Of a DNA stretch of 64,000 nt, positions 10,101 through 18,681 are shown one piece after another; the first letter of the stretch is position 1; the number at the start of each line of letters is the position of its first letter. The stretch spans positions 6,341,501 through 6,405,500 of the forward strand of contig CATNEN010000002.1 in NCBI GenBank assembly GCA_950097015.1, in the 5' to 3' direction. Both the position numbers and the translations under genes were made by a program. The DNA is from Macrostomum hystrix. Taxonomy: Eukaryota; Platyhelminthes; Macrostomidae. The notes beneath the pieces were generated by a model. That model ran no database searches and was not told where the DNA came from. It saw only the letters and a list, made by a program, of their open reading frames with translations.

Positions 10101-12255
10101 GAGTTAGAGCACCTAGCACACACCTGGAGTGCACATTCAGCGTCAGGTCGTGCTGCATGGCGAACTCGGCCTGTCTACGAAGCACCGTCTTTTGCACCTC
10201 CCTCGCTGCCTCATCGGGGCACCAGCGCGGCGTGAAGTCCAGGCCGACCTCGCCGACGCCAACCAGACGGTCAGCGGCTGCCTCCAGAGCCGGCATCGCC
10301 CGGTCCAGATCGTCGAGCTGGACGCAGCGGTTTCGAGACTCTCCGCCGATCATGAGGCCGGGTCCGCCTGACTGCTGCACAGGGTGCACGCCCAGGCACG
10401 GCTGGATGAATGCCGAGTACCTTTCGATTTTAAAGACACACTAGTAGTTTGCTTTCTAGCAGGTAGGGGTAATGGCACAATAACTAGCCGGTAGAAGTAT
10501 CGGCACAATAGTTAGTTGGGATAACGGCACACCAATTAGCAGTTAGGGATACTGGCACTCTAATTAGCAGGTATGGGTAATAGCACACCAATTAGCAGAG
10601 GGGTAATGGCACACCAATTAGCAGGTATGGGTAATAGCACACCAATTAGCAGAGGGGTAATGACACACCAATTAGCAGGTATGGGTAATAGCACACCAAT
10701 TAGCAGAGGGGTAATGACACACCAATTAGCAGGTAGGGGTAATGACACACCAATTAGCAGTTAGGGATACTGGCACTCTAATTAGCAGGTATGGGCAATG
10801 GCACACCAATTAGCAGGTAGGGGTTATGGCACACCAATTAGCAGGTAGGGGTAATGGCACACCAATTAGCAGTTAGAGATACTGGCACTCTAATTAGCAG
10901 GCATGTGTAATGGCACACCAATTAGCAGGTAGGGGTTATGGCACACCAATTAGCAGGTAAGGGTTATGGCACACCAATTAGCAGGTAGGGGTTATGGCAC
11001 ACCAATTAGCAGGTAAGGGTTATGGCACACCAATTAGCAGGTAGGGGTTATGGCACACCAATTAGCAGGTAGGGGTAATGGCACACCAATTAGCAGGTAG
11101 GGGTTATGGCACACCAATTAGCAGGTAAGGGTTATGGCACACAAATTAGCAGGTAAGGGTTATGGCACACCAATTAGCAGGTAGGGGTTATGGCACACCA
11201 ATTAGCAGGTAGGGGTTATGGCACACCAATTAGCAGGTAGGGGTAATGGCACACCAATTAGCAGGTAGGGGTTATGGCACACCAATTAGCAGGTAGGGGT
11301 AATGGCACACCAATTAGCAGGTAGGGGTTATGGCACACCAATTAGCAGGTAGGGGTAATGGCACACCAATTAGCAGTTAGGGATACTGGCACTCTAATTA
11401 GCAGGTAGGGGTAATGGCACACCAATTAGCAGGTAGGGGTTATGGCACACCAATTAGCAGGTAAGGGTTATGGCACACCAATTAGCAGGTAGGGGTTATG
11501 GCACACCAATTAGCAGGTAGGGGTTATGGCACACCAATTAGCAGGTAGGGGTAATGGCACACCAATTAGCAGGTAGGGGTTATGGCACACCAATTAGCAG
11601 GTAGGGGTAATGGCACACCAATTAGCAGGTAGGGGTTATGGCACACCAATTAGCAGGTAGGGGTAATGGCACACCAATTAGCAGGTAGGGGTAATGGCAC
11701 ACCAATTAGCAGTTAGGGATACTGGCACTCTAATTAGCAGGTAGGGGCAATGGCACACCAATTAGCAGGTAGTGCTACTGGCACTCTAATTAGCAGGTAG
11801 AGGTTAACACCTACCACACCGCTAACACACTTGTTAGCGGGAAGAAGTAGACGTGCGCATCTTAAGACCTAAAAAAATTACTAGCGATTTTCTCACCTCG
11901 ATTGCAGCTCAAAAATTCTATCGAAATTGTCAAAACTTTCGCTAACGACTATGGCATGCTGAACACCATTCTGCAATGGAAACATGTGCTTATTTAATAC
12001 GAGAACTGAAATAAAATGATTCACTTCATAAGTTTTCTGGCTCTGGGCAAAAAAGTTTATAACCAACCTGAAGGGCACGCTGAATCACACCGTCAATGTC
12101 CTGAAAATTTCACGCATTGAAAAGTGTTCTATAATACCACGATATACTACTTATAGTATTGCGCATATCATTTTTTTATTTAAGGGCATAACCTCAAGAA
12201 ACGCTGCATCAGCCAGGTGAGCGTGACAATCAACAAGAACCGTCTGCTTACTCAT
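4124..12255 (-). CDS. TATDN3: TATDN3, TatD-type metal-dependent hydrolase, 5 exons
   Basis: Exons (minus): 12255-12193, 12100-12068, 11970-11897, 10420-10124 and 4520-4124. They join in phase to 287 aa (human TATDN3 is about 274). All TatD metal ligands are visible: D9-x-H11-x-H13 in VDCHAHLAD, E114 in GEVGLDF, H154 in NVHS, H177 in LHAFNG and D225 in LLLETDSP. The GYYFSIPP and DSP..GP segments are typical of TATDN3 rather than TATDN1/2. TatD proteins are Mg-dependent nucleases or hydrolases; the substrate of TATDN3 is not certain. Exon 2 is only 33 nt. The start is the first ATG of exon 1, directly preceded by an acceptor-like CTGTCTGTAG|G, which suggests SL trans-splicing. The last intron (4521-10123) carries a gypsy element in the same orientation and a 54-bp minisatellite. 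Confidence 0.93.
4596..4795 (-). repeat. 3' LTR of the gypsy element
   Basis: This is the left copy of the 200-bp LTR, which is the 3' LTR because the element reads on the minus strand. It is identical to 9309-9508 except for one C/T difference in the run GCACGCACGCAGG (GCACGCATGCAGG in the other copy). An inverted pair, CGCAGTGTACACTGCG, lies near its right end. Confidence 0.95.
4822..6640 (-). pseudogene. gypsy RNase H-integrase region, interrupted
   Basis: This frame runs on the minus strand from about 6627. It contains the RNase H C-terminal part (SDHRPLQGLL and DALSR motifs), the integrase HHCC zinc finger (paired His, then CAAC), and the integrase core with Asp in LHSDQGRQFES and Glu in HPSGNGVVERGN. 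A GPY/F-type module (KWKGPYRIL) follows near the C-terminus. Two TAG codons interrupt one continuous frame, at 5965-5967 and 5893-5895. Upstream, near 6620-6640, the frame shifts relative to the reverse transcriptase frame. I describe the breaks only; the encoded polyprotein is interrupted as it stands. Confidence 0.88.
6628..8635 (-). CDS. gypsy protease-reverse transcriptase (pol, 5' part)
   Basis: This open frame on the minus strand overlaps the end of gag by about 140 nt in another frame, which is the usual arrangement for Gag-Pol ribosomal frameshifting. The aspartic protease motif LLDTGAQ is at about residue 85. The reverse transcriptase catalytic motif YIDDIIVFS is at about residue 503, preceded by the expected LCTDWRQLN and FRKMGFGMCNAPATFQRLM blocks. 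RNase H starts with FVLSCDSSQFAVGAVL and then the frame is lost near 6630. The open frame formally continues to 6296, but the sequence beyond 6630 is out of frame and meaningless. Confidence 0.92.
8494..9288 (-). CDS. gypsy Gag-like protein with two zinc knuckles
   Basis: The frame encodes about 264 aa if started at the ATG at 9288-9286 (MTKQESLLPQKF). An upstream in-frame ATG at 9360 lies inside the LTR and is less likely. The middle part resembles the retrotransposon Gag domain (YEQLKVELIGHFG, FEERKRRPNESLRELAY). The C-terminus has two CX2CX4HX4C knuckles, CFSCGEVGHIARQC and CSRCSGKGHTAAVC, which bind nucleic acid. The leader between LTR and ATG is only about 20 nt and consists almost wholly of the primer-binding site. 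Confidence 0.93.
   Translation of the reverse strand: MTKQESLLPQKFSGAGSDSNVRMWLSMFEDFADDSDWDDKKKAKKLKLLLSGEAQIFVWELPDEKKVSYEQLKVELIGHFGDSLSSYRAMEEFEERKRRPNESLRELAYNLKLLHLRARPDDSVDAREKDVKFRLMRLLPAAVRDTLLKDQDADSCPLTVLIDRAARFELVSRQSSATSAAVTAEDSRISRLEQQVQQLAAGVRTGAAGKESRQRAIKCFSCGEVGHIARQCPRAAGARCSRCSGKGHTAAVCPTPAAQPQGNC
9295..9307 (-). promoter_or_regulatory. primer-binding site, tRNA-Leu type
   Basis: On the minus strand the LTR end is followed by C and then TGGTGGCAGCGGT. This is complementary to the CCA end and acceptor stem of a tRNA-Leu whose 3' end reads CCGCTGCCACCA. The match is 13 nt. The same core occurs at 17907 and 34004 in this window. Confidence 0.75.
9309..9508 (-). repeat. 5' LTR of the gypsy element
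   Basis: This is the right-hand LTR copy, which is the 5' LTR in transcription order. It is 200 bp with TG..CA ends and one mismatch to the other copy. CATG follows at 9509-9512 as target duplication. Confidence 0.95.
9573..9902. repeat. minisatellite, 54-bp unit, 6 copies
   Basis: The units share CGATTGGCTGCCGCGGGGAG and then GTTGGCAGCTCACCCCAC. The period is 54 (53 in units with a one-base deletion). Each unit holds an ATTGG (CCAAT-box) pentamer. The array lies in TATDN3 intron 4, next to the gypsy insertion point. Confidence 0.92.
10455..11810. repeat. minisatellite, 28-bp unit, about 48 copies
   Basis: The core is ATGGCACACCAATTAGCAGG, followed by a TAGGGGTA or TAGGGGTT spacer. A divergent unit (GGATACTGGCACTCTAATTA) recurs at irregular intervals. 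The unit contains CCAAT. The array fills TATDN3 intron 3, between the exons at 10124-10420 and 11897-11970. Confidence 0.95.
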
Positions 12256-12474
12256 CCTACAGACAGGACTGTTGCTGGGGCCACAGACAGTTGCTGCACC
12301 AGCTGCTCTGCAATCGTCAGTTTAACAGTTCTGTGCAAGTTTGTTCATTTAGCTTGGTTTCAAAGTTCATTTTCAAAGTTTTTTATTTTCTTTGTTAAAT
12401 ATTTTGACAGGCGCAACGGTTCATTAAGTTTCATTCCCAAGTTGCAACATCAATTAATAATGGGATTTGGATAA

Positions 12475-14090
12475 AGATCAGGACGAAGAAATGGAATAGG
12501 AGTGGAATCAGGACGAAGAAATAGGATTAGGATTGGAATCAGGACGAAGAAATAGGATTAGGATTGGGATCAGGACGAAAAAATAGGATTAGGAGTGGAA
12601 TAAGGACGAAGAAATAGGATTAGGAGTGGAATCAGGACGAAGAAATAGGATTAGGAGTGGAATCAGGAGGAAGAAATAAGATTAGGAGTGGAACCAATAT
12701 GAATGAATGGGATAAGGATTGGAACCAGTATGAATGAATGGGATTAGGATTGGAACCAGTATGAATGAATGGGATTAGGATTGGAACCAGCATGAATGAA
12801 TGTGATTAGGATTAGAACCAGTATAATTGAATTTGATGAGGATTGGAACCAGTAAGAATTAATGGGATTAGGATTGGAACCAGTAAGAATGAATGGGATT
12901 AGGATTGGAACCAGTATGAATGAATGGGATTAGGATTGGAACCAGTATGAATGAATGGGATTAGGATTGAAATCAGTAAGAATGAATGGGATTAGCATTG
13001 GAGCCAGTAAGAATGAATATGATTAGGATTGGAACCAGTAAGAATGAATATGATTAGGATTGGAACCAGTAAGAATGAATGGGATTAGGATTGGAACCAG
13101 TAAGAATGAATATGATTAGGATTGGAACCAGTAAGAATGAATGGGATTAGGATTGGAACCAGTAAGAATGAATGGGATAAGGATTGGAACCAGCATGAAT
13201 GAATGGGATTAGGATTGGAACCAGTAAGAATGAATGGGATTAGGATTGGAACCAGTAAGAATGAATGGGATAAGGATTGGAACCAGCATGAATGAATGGG
13301 ATTAGGATTGGAACCAGTAAGAATGAATATGATTAGGATTGGAACCAGTAAGAATGAATGGGATTAGGATTGGAACCAGCATGAATGAATATGATTAGGA
13401 TTGGAACCAGTAAGAATGAATATGATTAGGATTGGAACCAGTAAGAATGAATGGGATTAGGATTGGAACCAGTAAGAATGAATGGGATTAGGATTGGAAC
13501 CAGCATGAATGAATGGGGTAAGGATTGGAACCAGCATGAATGAATGGGATTAGGATTGGAACCAGTATGAATGAATGGGATTAGGATTGGAACCAGTATG
13601 AATGAATGGGATAAGGATTGGAACCAGTAAGAATGAATGGGATTAGGATTGGAACCAGCATGAATGAATGGGATTAGGATTGGAACCAGCATGAATGAAT
13701 GGGATTAGGATTGGAACCAGTATGAATGAATGGGATAAGGATTGGAACCAGTATGAATGAATAGGATTAAGATTGAAACCAGTATGAATGAATGGGATTA
13801 GGATTGGAACCAGTAAGAATGAATGGGATTAGGATTGGAACCAGCATGAATGAATGGGATTAGGATTGGAGCCAGTAAGAATGAATGGGATTAGGATTGG
13901 AACCAGTAAGAATGAATGGGATTAGGATTGGAACCAGTAAGAATGAATGGGATTAGGATTGGAGCCAGTAAGAATGAATGGGATTAGGATTGGAACCAGT
14001 AAGAATGAATGGGATTAGGATTGGAACCAGTAAGAATGAATGGGATAAGGATTGGAACCAGTATGAATGAATGGGATTAGGATCAGGATT
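12475..14090. repeat. minisatellite, 31-bp unit, two subfamilies
   Basis: From 12475 to about 12690 the unit is ATCAGGACGAAGAAATAGG plus GATTAGGAGTGGA. From there to about 14090 it becomes GGGATTAGGATTGGAACCAG plus TAAGAATGAAT, about 45 copies. Both halves keep period 31 and the GGATTAGGA(T/G)TGGAA core, so one subfamily was derived from the other. The array starts about 220 bp upstream of the TATDN3 start codon. Confidence 0.94.
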
Positions 14091-14730
14091 GATTCGAGAT
14101 TATGATTCTGACTATGATAAATATAGGAACAAGTTCATGGTTCATTAGTTCATGAACAGCACTAAGATTTGGAACAGTATGAAGGAATGAGATAATTCAC
14201 ATCAAGTCGCAAGCAATACTCAAGTTGGCTGTCTTGAAAAAATGAAGCAATAACGATAAGCAGCAGAGAATAATTGTTATGATACTGCTGGTTAATAAAA
14301 AGAAACTTTAAACGTGCCAAAATTTATTTGAGTGAAGACTCCCTTGCAAATTATTCATCAGAAAGTTGAAAATTGGAAACAAAAAGCGAACATGCAAACA
14401 AAAAAAAATAATTATTTTTTTCTTTTAAAATACAAAAATTCACATTTGTTTTAATAGACGTCAATTAACAATAATAGACACAACAAACCGACTTTTTTGA
14501 CAGGAGAATAAATAAAAAAGTAAAAAACTCTAACATGCATTCTATCCTACTACTAATAAGTAGTGCGCTGCCAGTTTAAACCAGGTAAACGAACAGTTTT
14601 GATTATCTTAGTGTTAAAATATATCCGTAAGAATAGATCTATTGCGAGGTTTCAAAAAACACGAAGCACAATAAACTGTACACTGTGAAACAGGGGATGG
14701 TCTGTACTCTTACATAAACTTCAAGCGCAA
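14091..14730. other. AT-rich spacer
   Basis: This is AT-rich DNA with several A and T runs. I see no gene or recognisable element. Confidence 0.4.
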
Positions 14731-14732
14731 AG

Positions 14733-14975
14733 GAAACATGGCCGGTTGTAGCCTTAAGGTTAGAGTGCCAATTTCACAACTTAAAGGTCGTAAGTTCGAT
14801 TCCAGACTACACTGGAACCACTAGTGTCATTTAGACTAACTCTGCATGGCTTGAGGGCGTGGCGGTTCTTCCAGTCTGCGGACTGAACTGCTGTACACAG
14901 TCTTTGAAAGGCCGCCACTGGCTGTAAATCTGACCCAACTAGGCTTAAAGTCATTTATATGAAAAATTAATATAC
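14733..14975 (+). mobile_element. tRNA-derived SINE-like sequence
   Basis: GGCCGGTTGTAGCCTTAAGG..TTAGAGTG resembles a pol III A box. GTTCGATTCC, about 40 nt later, is a good B box. A tRNA-unrelated body (TGGCTTGAGGGCGTGGCGG) and an AT-rich tail follow. The box spacing and position fit a tRNA-derived SINE. I cannot name a family or see clear target duplications. Confidence 0.5.
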
Positions 14976-15034
14976 TTTGCTACTCAAAGTAGTTCATATC
15001 TGTTTGACCTGATTTATTTAAAAAATTCGATCAA

Positions 15035-15310
15035 TCATTCAGCTGGACTGGGTGGTGGAATCCGCGGCAGCACGGGAATAATGGCGTTGCCATGCGGACT
15101 GTCCTGCTTCAGGAAGGTGCCGAACGAGTCGTTGGGTTGAACAAACTGCGGCTGCTGCTGTTTGCCAGCGGTCGCATCCAAGCCAGCCTTGGGTCCGCCC
15201 AATCGCTTCCGCTGCTCCTGCAGCTCCTCCAGTATCTGGCGATTCTGGCGGACCTGACTAGCCGAGGGCGCTTGAAATGCAGCGACGGGTGCTGAGGAGG
15301 AGGACGACAT
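15035..15310 (-). CDS. INIP: INIP, SOSS complex subunit C, single exon
   Basis: The frame encodes 91 aa (human INIP is 104). The SOSS complex (INTS3, a single-stranded DNA-binding protein and INIP) acts in the nucleus at DNA damage. The recognisable parts are an N-terminal basic helix (RQNRQILEELQEQRKRL, compare the human AILAELDKEKRKLL segment) and the diagnostic C-terminus LKQDSPHGNAIIPVLPRI, matching the QDSAFGNLILPVLPR region of the human protein. The middle is shorter than in human. A CTATCTCCAG|CTGTCGGC acceptor-like site lies 8 nt before the ATG. AATAAA (complement of 15013-15018) lies 17 nt after the stop. Confidence 0.87.
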   Translation of the reverse strand: MSSSSSAPVAAFQAPSASQVRQNRQILEELQEQRKRLGGPKAGLDATAGKQQQPQFVQPNDSFGTFLKQDSPHGNAIIPVLPRIPPPSPAE

Positions 15311-15369
15311 GCCGACAGCTGGAGATAGACAGCGTGCGAGATGCTGTGAAGTTTAATGTGCGAGGAATG

Positions 15370-16170
15370 GGAAGGTTTCCCGAGGCTTCAGGGACAGTGA
15401 GAAGGACTGGATTCTCGAGGCTTCAGGGAGTGAGAAGGACTGGATTCTCGAGGCTTCAGGGAGTGAGAAGGACTGGATTCTCGAGGCTTCAGGGAGTGAG
15501 AAGGACTGGATTCTCGAGGCTTCAGGGAGTGAGAAGGAATGGATTCTCGAGGCTTCAGGGGGGTGAGAAGGAATGGATTCTCGAGGCTTCAGGGGGGTGA
15601 GAAGAAATGGATTCCCGAGGCTTAAGGTAGTGGGAAGGAATGGATTCCCGAGGCTTCAGGGGCCGGAAGGAATGAATACCAGAGGGTTCAGGGGGTGAGA
15701 ATGAATGGATTCTCGAGGCTTCAGGGGGTGGGAAGGAATGAATTCCCGAGGCTTCATGGGGTTGGAAGGAAAGGATTCTCAAAGCTTCAGGGGGTGGGAA
15801 GGAATGAATTCCCGAGGCTTCAGGGGGTGGCAGGGGGTGGGAAAGAATGAATACAAGAGGCTTCAGGGGGTGGGAAGGAATGAATTCCCGAGGCTTCAGG
15901 GGGTGGGAAGGAATGAATTCCCGAGGCTTCAGGGGGTGGGAAAGAATGAATTCTCGAGGCTTCAGGGGGTGGGAAGGAATGAATTCTCGAGGCTTCAGGG
16001 GGTGGAAAGGAATGAATTCCCGAGGCTTCAGGGGGTGGGAAGGAATGAATTCCCGAGGCTTCAGGGGGTGGGAAAGAATGAATTCTCGAGGCTTCAGGGG
16101 GTGGGAAGGAATGAATTCTCGAGGCTTCAGGGGCTGGAAAGGAATGGATTCTCGAGGCTTCAGGAGAAGG
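15370..16170. repeat. minisatellite, 33-bp unit, about 24 copies
   Basis: The core is GATTCTCGAGGCTTCAGGG in the first part and GAATTCCCGAGGCTTCAGGG later, joined by GGTGGGAAGGAAT-type spacers. The array begins only about 60 bp upstream of the INIP start codon. The unit length is divisible by 3, so spurious ORFs run through it. I assign none of them. Confidence 0.94.
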
Positions 16171-16239
16171 AAAGGAGAATATTTCCGAGGAAAGGAAGGA
16201 GTCTTATCGTTAACCCGACTCCTTAGGGTATAGAAGAGA

Positions 16240-17370
16240 TTTTTGGCTTGAGGTCTAACAACAAATAAAATTGAGATACATGTGCGAAAAAGAGCTTTTC
16301 TATTCTTTTGGTTTTGAGATCTTTCTAAGAAAAATGTGTAATAAGAAACAATTAAGAATTCATGCTTTTTATTTCTTTAAAAATGTTTATAATGAGAAGA
16401 ATGCTCTAATAAGTAAAGCATTTAAGGCCAATTTTGATTATTCATTTGGCTATCGCAGTAAAATACGCATTTTTAGGATGTAAAAAATCTGCAAAATTAC
16501 ATAAAGGAAAACTTTTAGTGAACACGAAAAAAGACAATAAAAGGCATTAGTAGATCTCATCACTTGGCAATTATAATGGTCAAACCGTACTTCTTGGAGC
16601 TAGTGCAGCAGGGATTAGAGATTTGTCTTTTAACTATGTCGTGCATTTAGATTAAAAATCTGATACCTTAGTTCCCGCAATGCTCCCAGAAACTCGAGAA
16701 AACGCGAATTACAAGTAAGAACAGCGCATTACGTCAGTTGCTATTTTTAGAACAGAGGCAGTCACGTGGCTTAAAGTGTGTAATAAGCCAGTTGTGGAAC
16801 TTACAAAAGCTCTAACTTTAGTTTAAGAGCTATCAATAATAAATAAAAACAGCAAGAATCTTCGATAAAAATTAAATATAACAATAGTAATTACACACAA
16901 TGATAATTATATCTAAGACTGTAGCCAAAACACGAGTATAATCTAATATTTATTTGTTTTGATTCCAATTGTCAATATTATTCATTTAATTAAGACACAT
17001 GCAAATCATAAATTACCAAACTATGTATCAATGCAAGGTTGATGTAAAAAACTTAAAAGATTAAACAGGAATGTTTTCCCGCATATTAATATTTGATCTA
17101 CCAGGATTCGAAACTATTGTAAAACAATAAGCTATTATCATTCTACGCCAAAAATTCATGATGACTAAATAACACAACAATATAAAATTATATTTAACAT
17201 AATAACAGTTTTTCTTATAATCTATTTTTAACAATTTAACTTAGGTAAACTAATGTGACTGATAGAAACTTGTGAAGAGAGATAAAACAATCAATCAATC
17301 AATCAAACAATCAATCAAACAAACAATCAAACAATCAAAACAAACCAATCAATCTTGCTGACGATGTCTT
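16240..17370. other. AT-rich intergenic DNA
   Basis: This is AT-rich, with an (AATC)n-like run at about 17288-17345. I see no gene. Confidence 0.45.
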
Positions 17371-17379
17371 GGTCTAACC

Positions 17380-17849
17380 CAGGGTTCCGCAAACTAATTA
17401 GCTGGCGGGCCAAAGAGAATATAAAAAACGACAGCGGGCCGCTTTGACTATAGAAATATGATAGAAGGGAGAGATAAGACACAGGAGAGATGGGACACGG
17501 GTGAGATGAGACACGGGAGAGATGACACACGGGAGAGATGACACACGGAGAGATGACACACGGCAGAGATGACACACGGCAGAGATGACACACGGCAGAG
17601 ATGACACACGGGAGAGATGTCACACGGAGAGATGACACACGGGAGAGATGAGACACGGGAGAGTTGAGACACTGGAGAGATGAGACATGAGAGAGATGAG
17701 ACACAGAAGAGTTGAGACAGAGATAACGCGAGAGACGAGACGCGGGAGAGATGATACAGGATACTATAGGTGTTGGAAGGGGCAACGGGCCGGATTTGGG
17801 AGCTTCGGGGGCCGCATCTGGCCCGCGGGCCGGAGTTTGCCGACCCCTG
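17380..17849. mobile_element. hAT-type non-autonomous transposon with internal minisatellite
   Basis: This is a 470-bp element. The left terminus is CAGGGTTCCGCAAACT and the right terminus is AGTTTGCCGACCCCTG, an imperfect inverted pair of the CAGGGGTCGGCAAACT type common in hAT elements. Next to it are GGGCC-rich subterminal stretches. The flanks carry a perfect 8-bp duplication, GTCTAACC (17372-17379 and 17850-17857), the hAT hallmark length. There is no transposase. The interior (about 17465-17755) is a 16-bp minisatellite, GAGATGACACACGGCA and variants. Confidence 0.88.
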
Positions 17850-17906
17850 GTCTAACCCATTGGAAAGATAAGTGCTTTAATGCAAATGCACATCATAACA
17901 CTTTTT

Positions 17907-17929
17907 TGGTGGCAGCGGTGGGATTCGAA
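17907..17929 (-). repeat. tRNA-Leu 3'-end match (PBS or SINE relic)
   Basis: The plus strand reads TGGTGGCAGCGGTGGGATTC then GAA, complementary to the CCA end, acceptor stem and T arm of a tRNA-Leu for about 23 nt before diverging. Inclusion of the CCA complement points to an LTR-retroelement primer site or a retroposed tRNA end. The hAT element is inserted about 50 bp to the left, so it may have landed in an older retroelement remnant. Confidence 0.5.
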
Positions 17930-18681
17930 AAACAGAAGTAACAAAGGATGGCAACATAAAAGTAAAATGAAATATGAATATGAAAAACTCAGCCTGTAGG
18001 ACTCAACACAGCAGACAAAAAATGCAAGATGTGGGATGAAGAATTATATATTTTTAAAATACGTTATTGGTGTACCAATATGAAATAATATGAAATGCGA
18101 CGCAAAAAAATAAGAAAAAATATAATAATTCAAGAGAATACTCAATGTCAAGTAGTTTTGCTCTTATTAATCTTCTTAGATTTCTTAGAAATCTTGCTTT
18201 TACATAGTGACCTAAATATGACAGGAACTTTAAACACTTGTACTTCTCGTGTCGAAATCAAGTCTCAGTGATGAATTAAATTAAATTGCGTATTCAAAAC
18301 CATGGATCACTTATAATTCAGAATATGTGTTGTACTCGTAGGAAAAGTAACAATCCACAGATAGCTAGGAAAAAACACCCATTTAGGCCAAATATACAGC
18401 TAGTGGAACAACTGAAGACTGCGCACTTCAGTCCATGGACTGCCATGCCCTACCAAATTTCTACCGCAGCTGATGTCCGTAGACAATTTAACTGATTACT
18501 AAACCGAAGCACTTTTTTAAGTGAATTGAAACACCAGGGATTTGAGTCGCTTGCACCAAAGCACCTACTTAAAACAATTTTTACTTGTTTTTTATAAACG
18601 TTTCCTTGTAAACGATAAATCTTACAAAAGTAAAAAAGCTTACAGTAAAAAATACTTCCTGAAAAGGAGTCAAGATGGACA

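Noticed and set aside
10455-11810. Possible CRISPR array (28-bp repeats)
   Set aside because: The units are directly tandem with no unique spacers, and the genome is eukaryotic.
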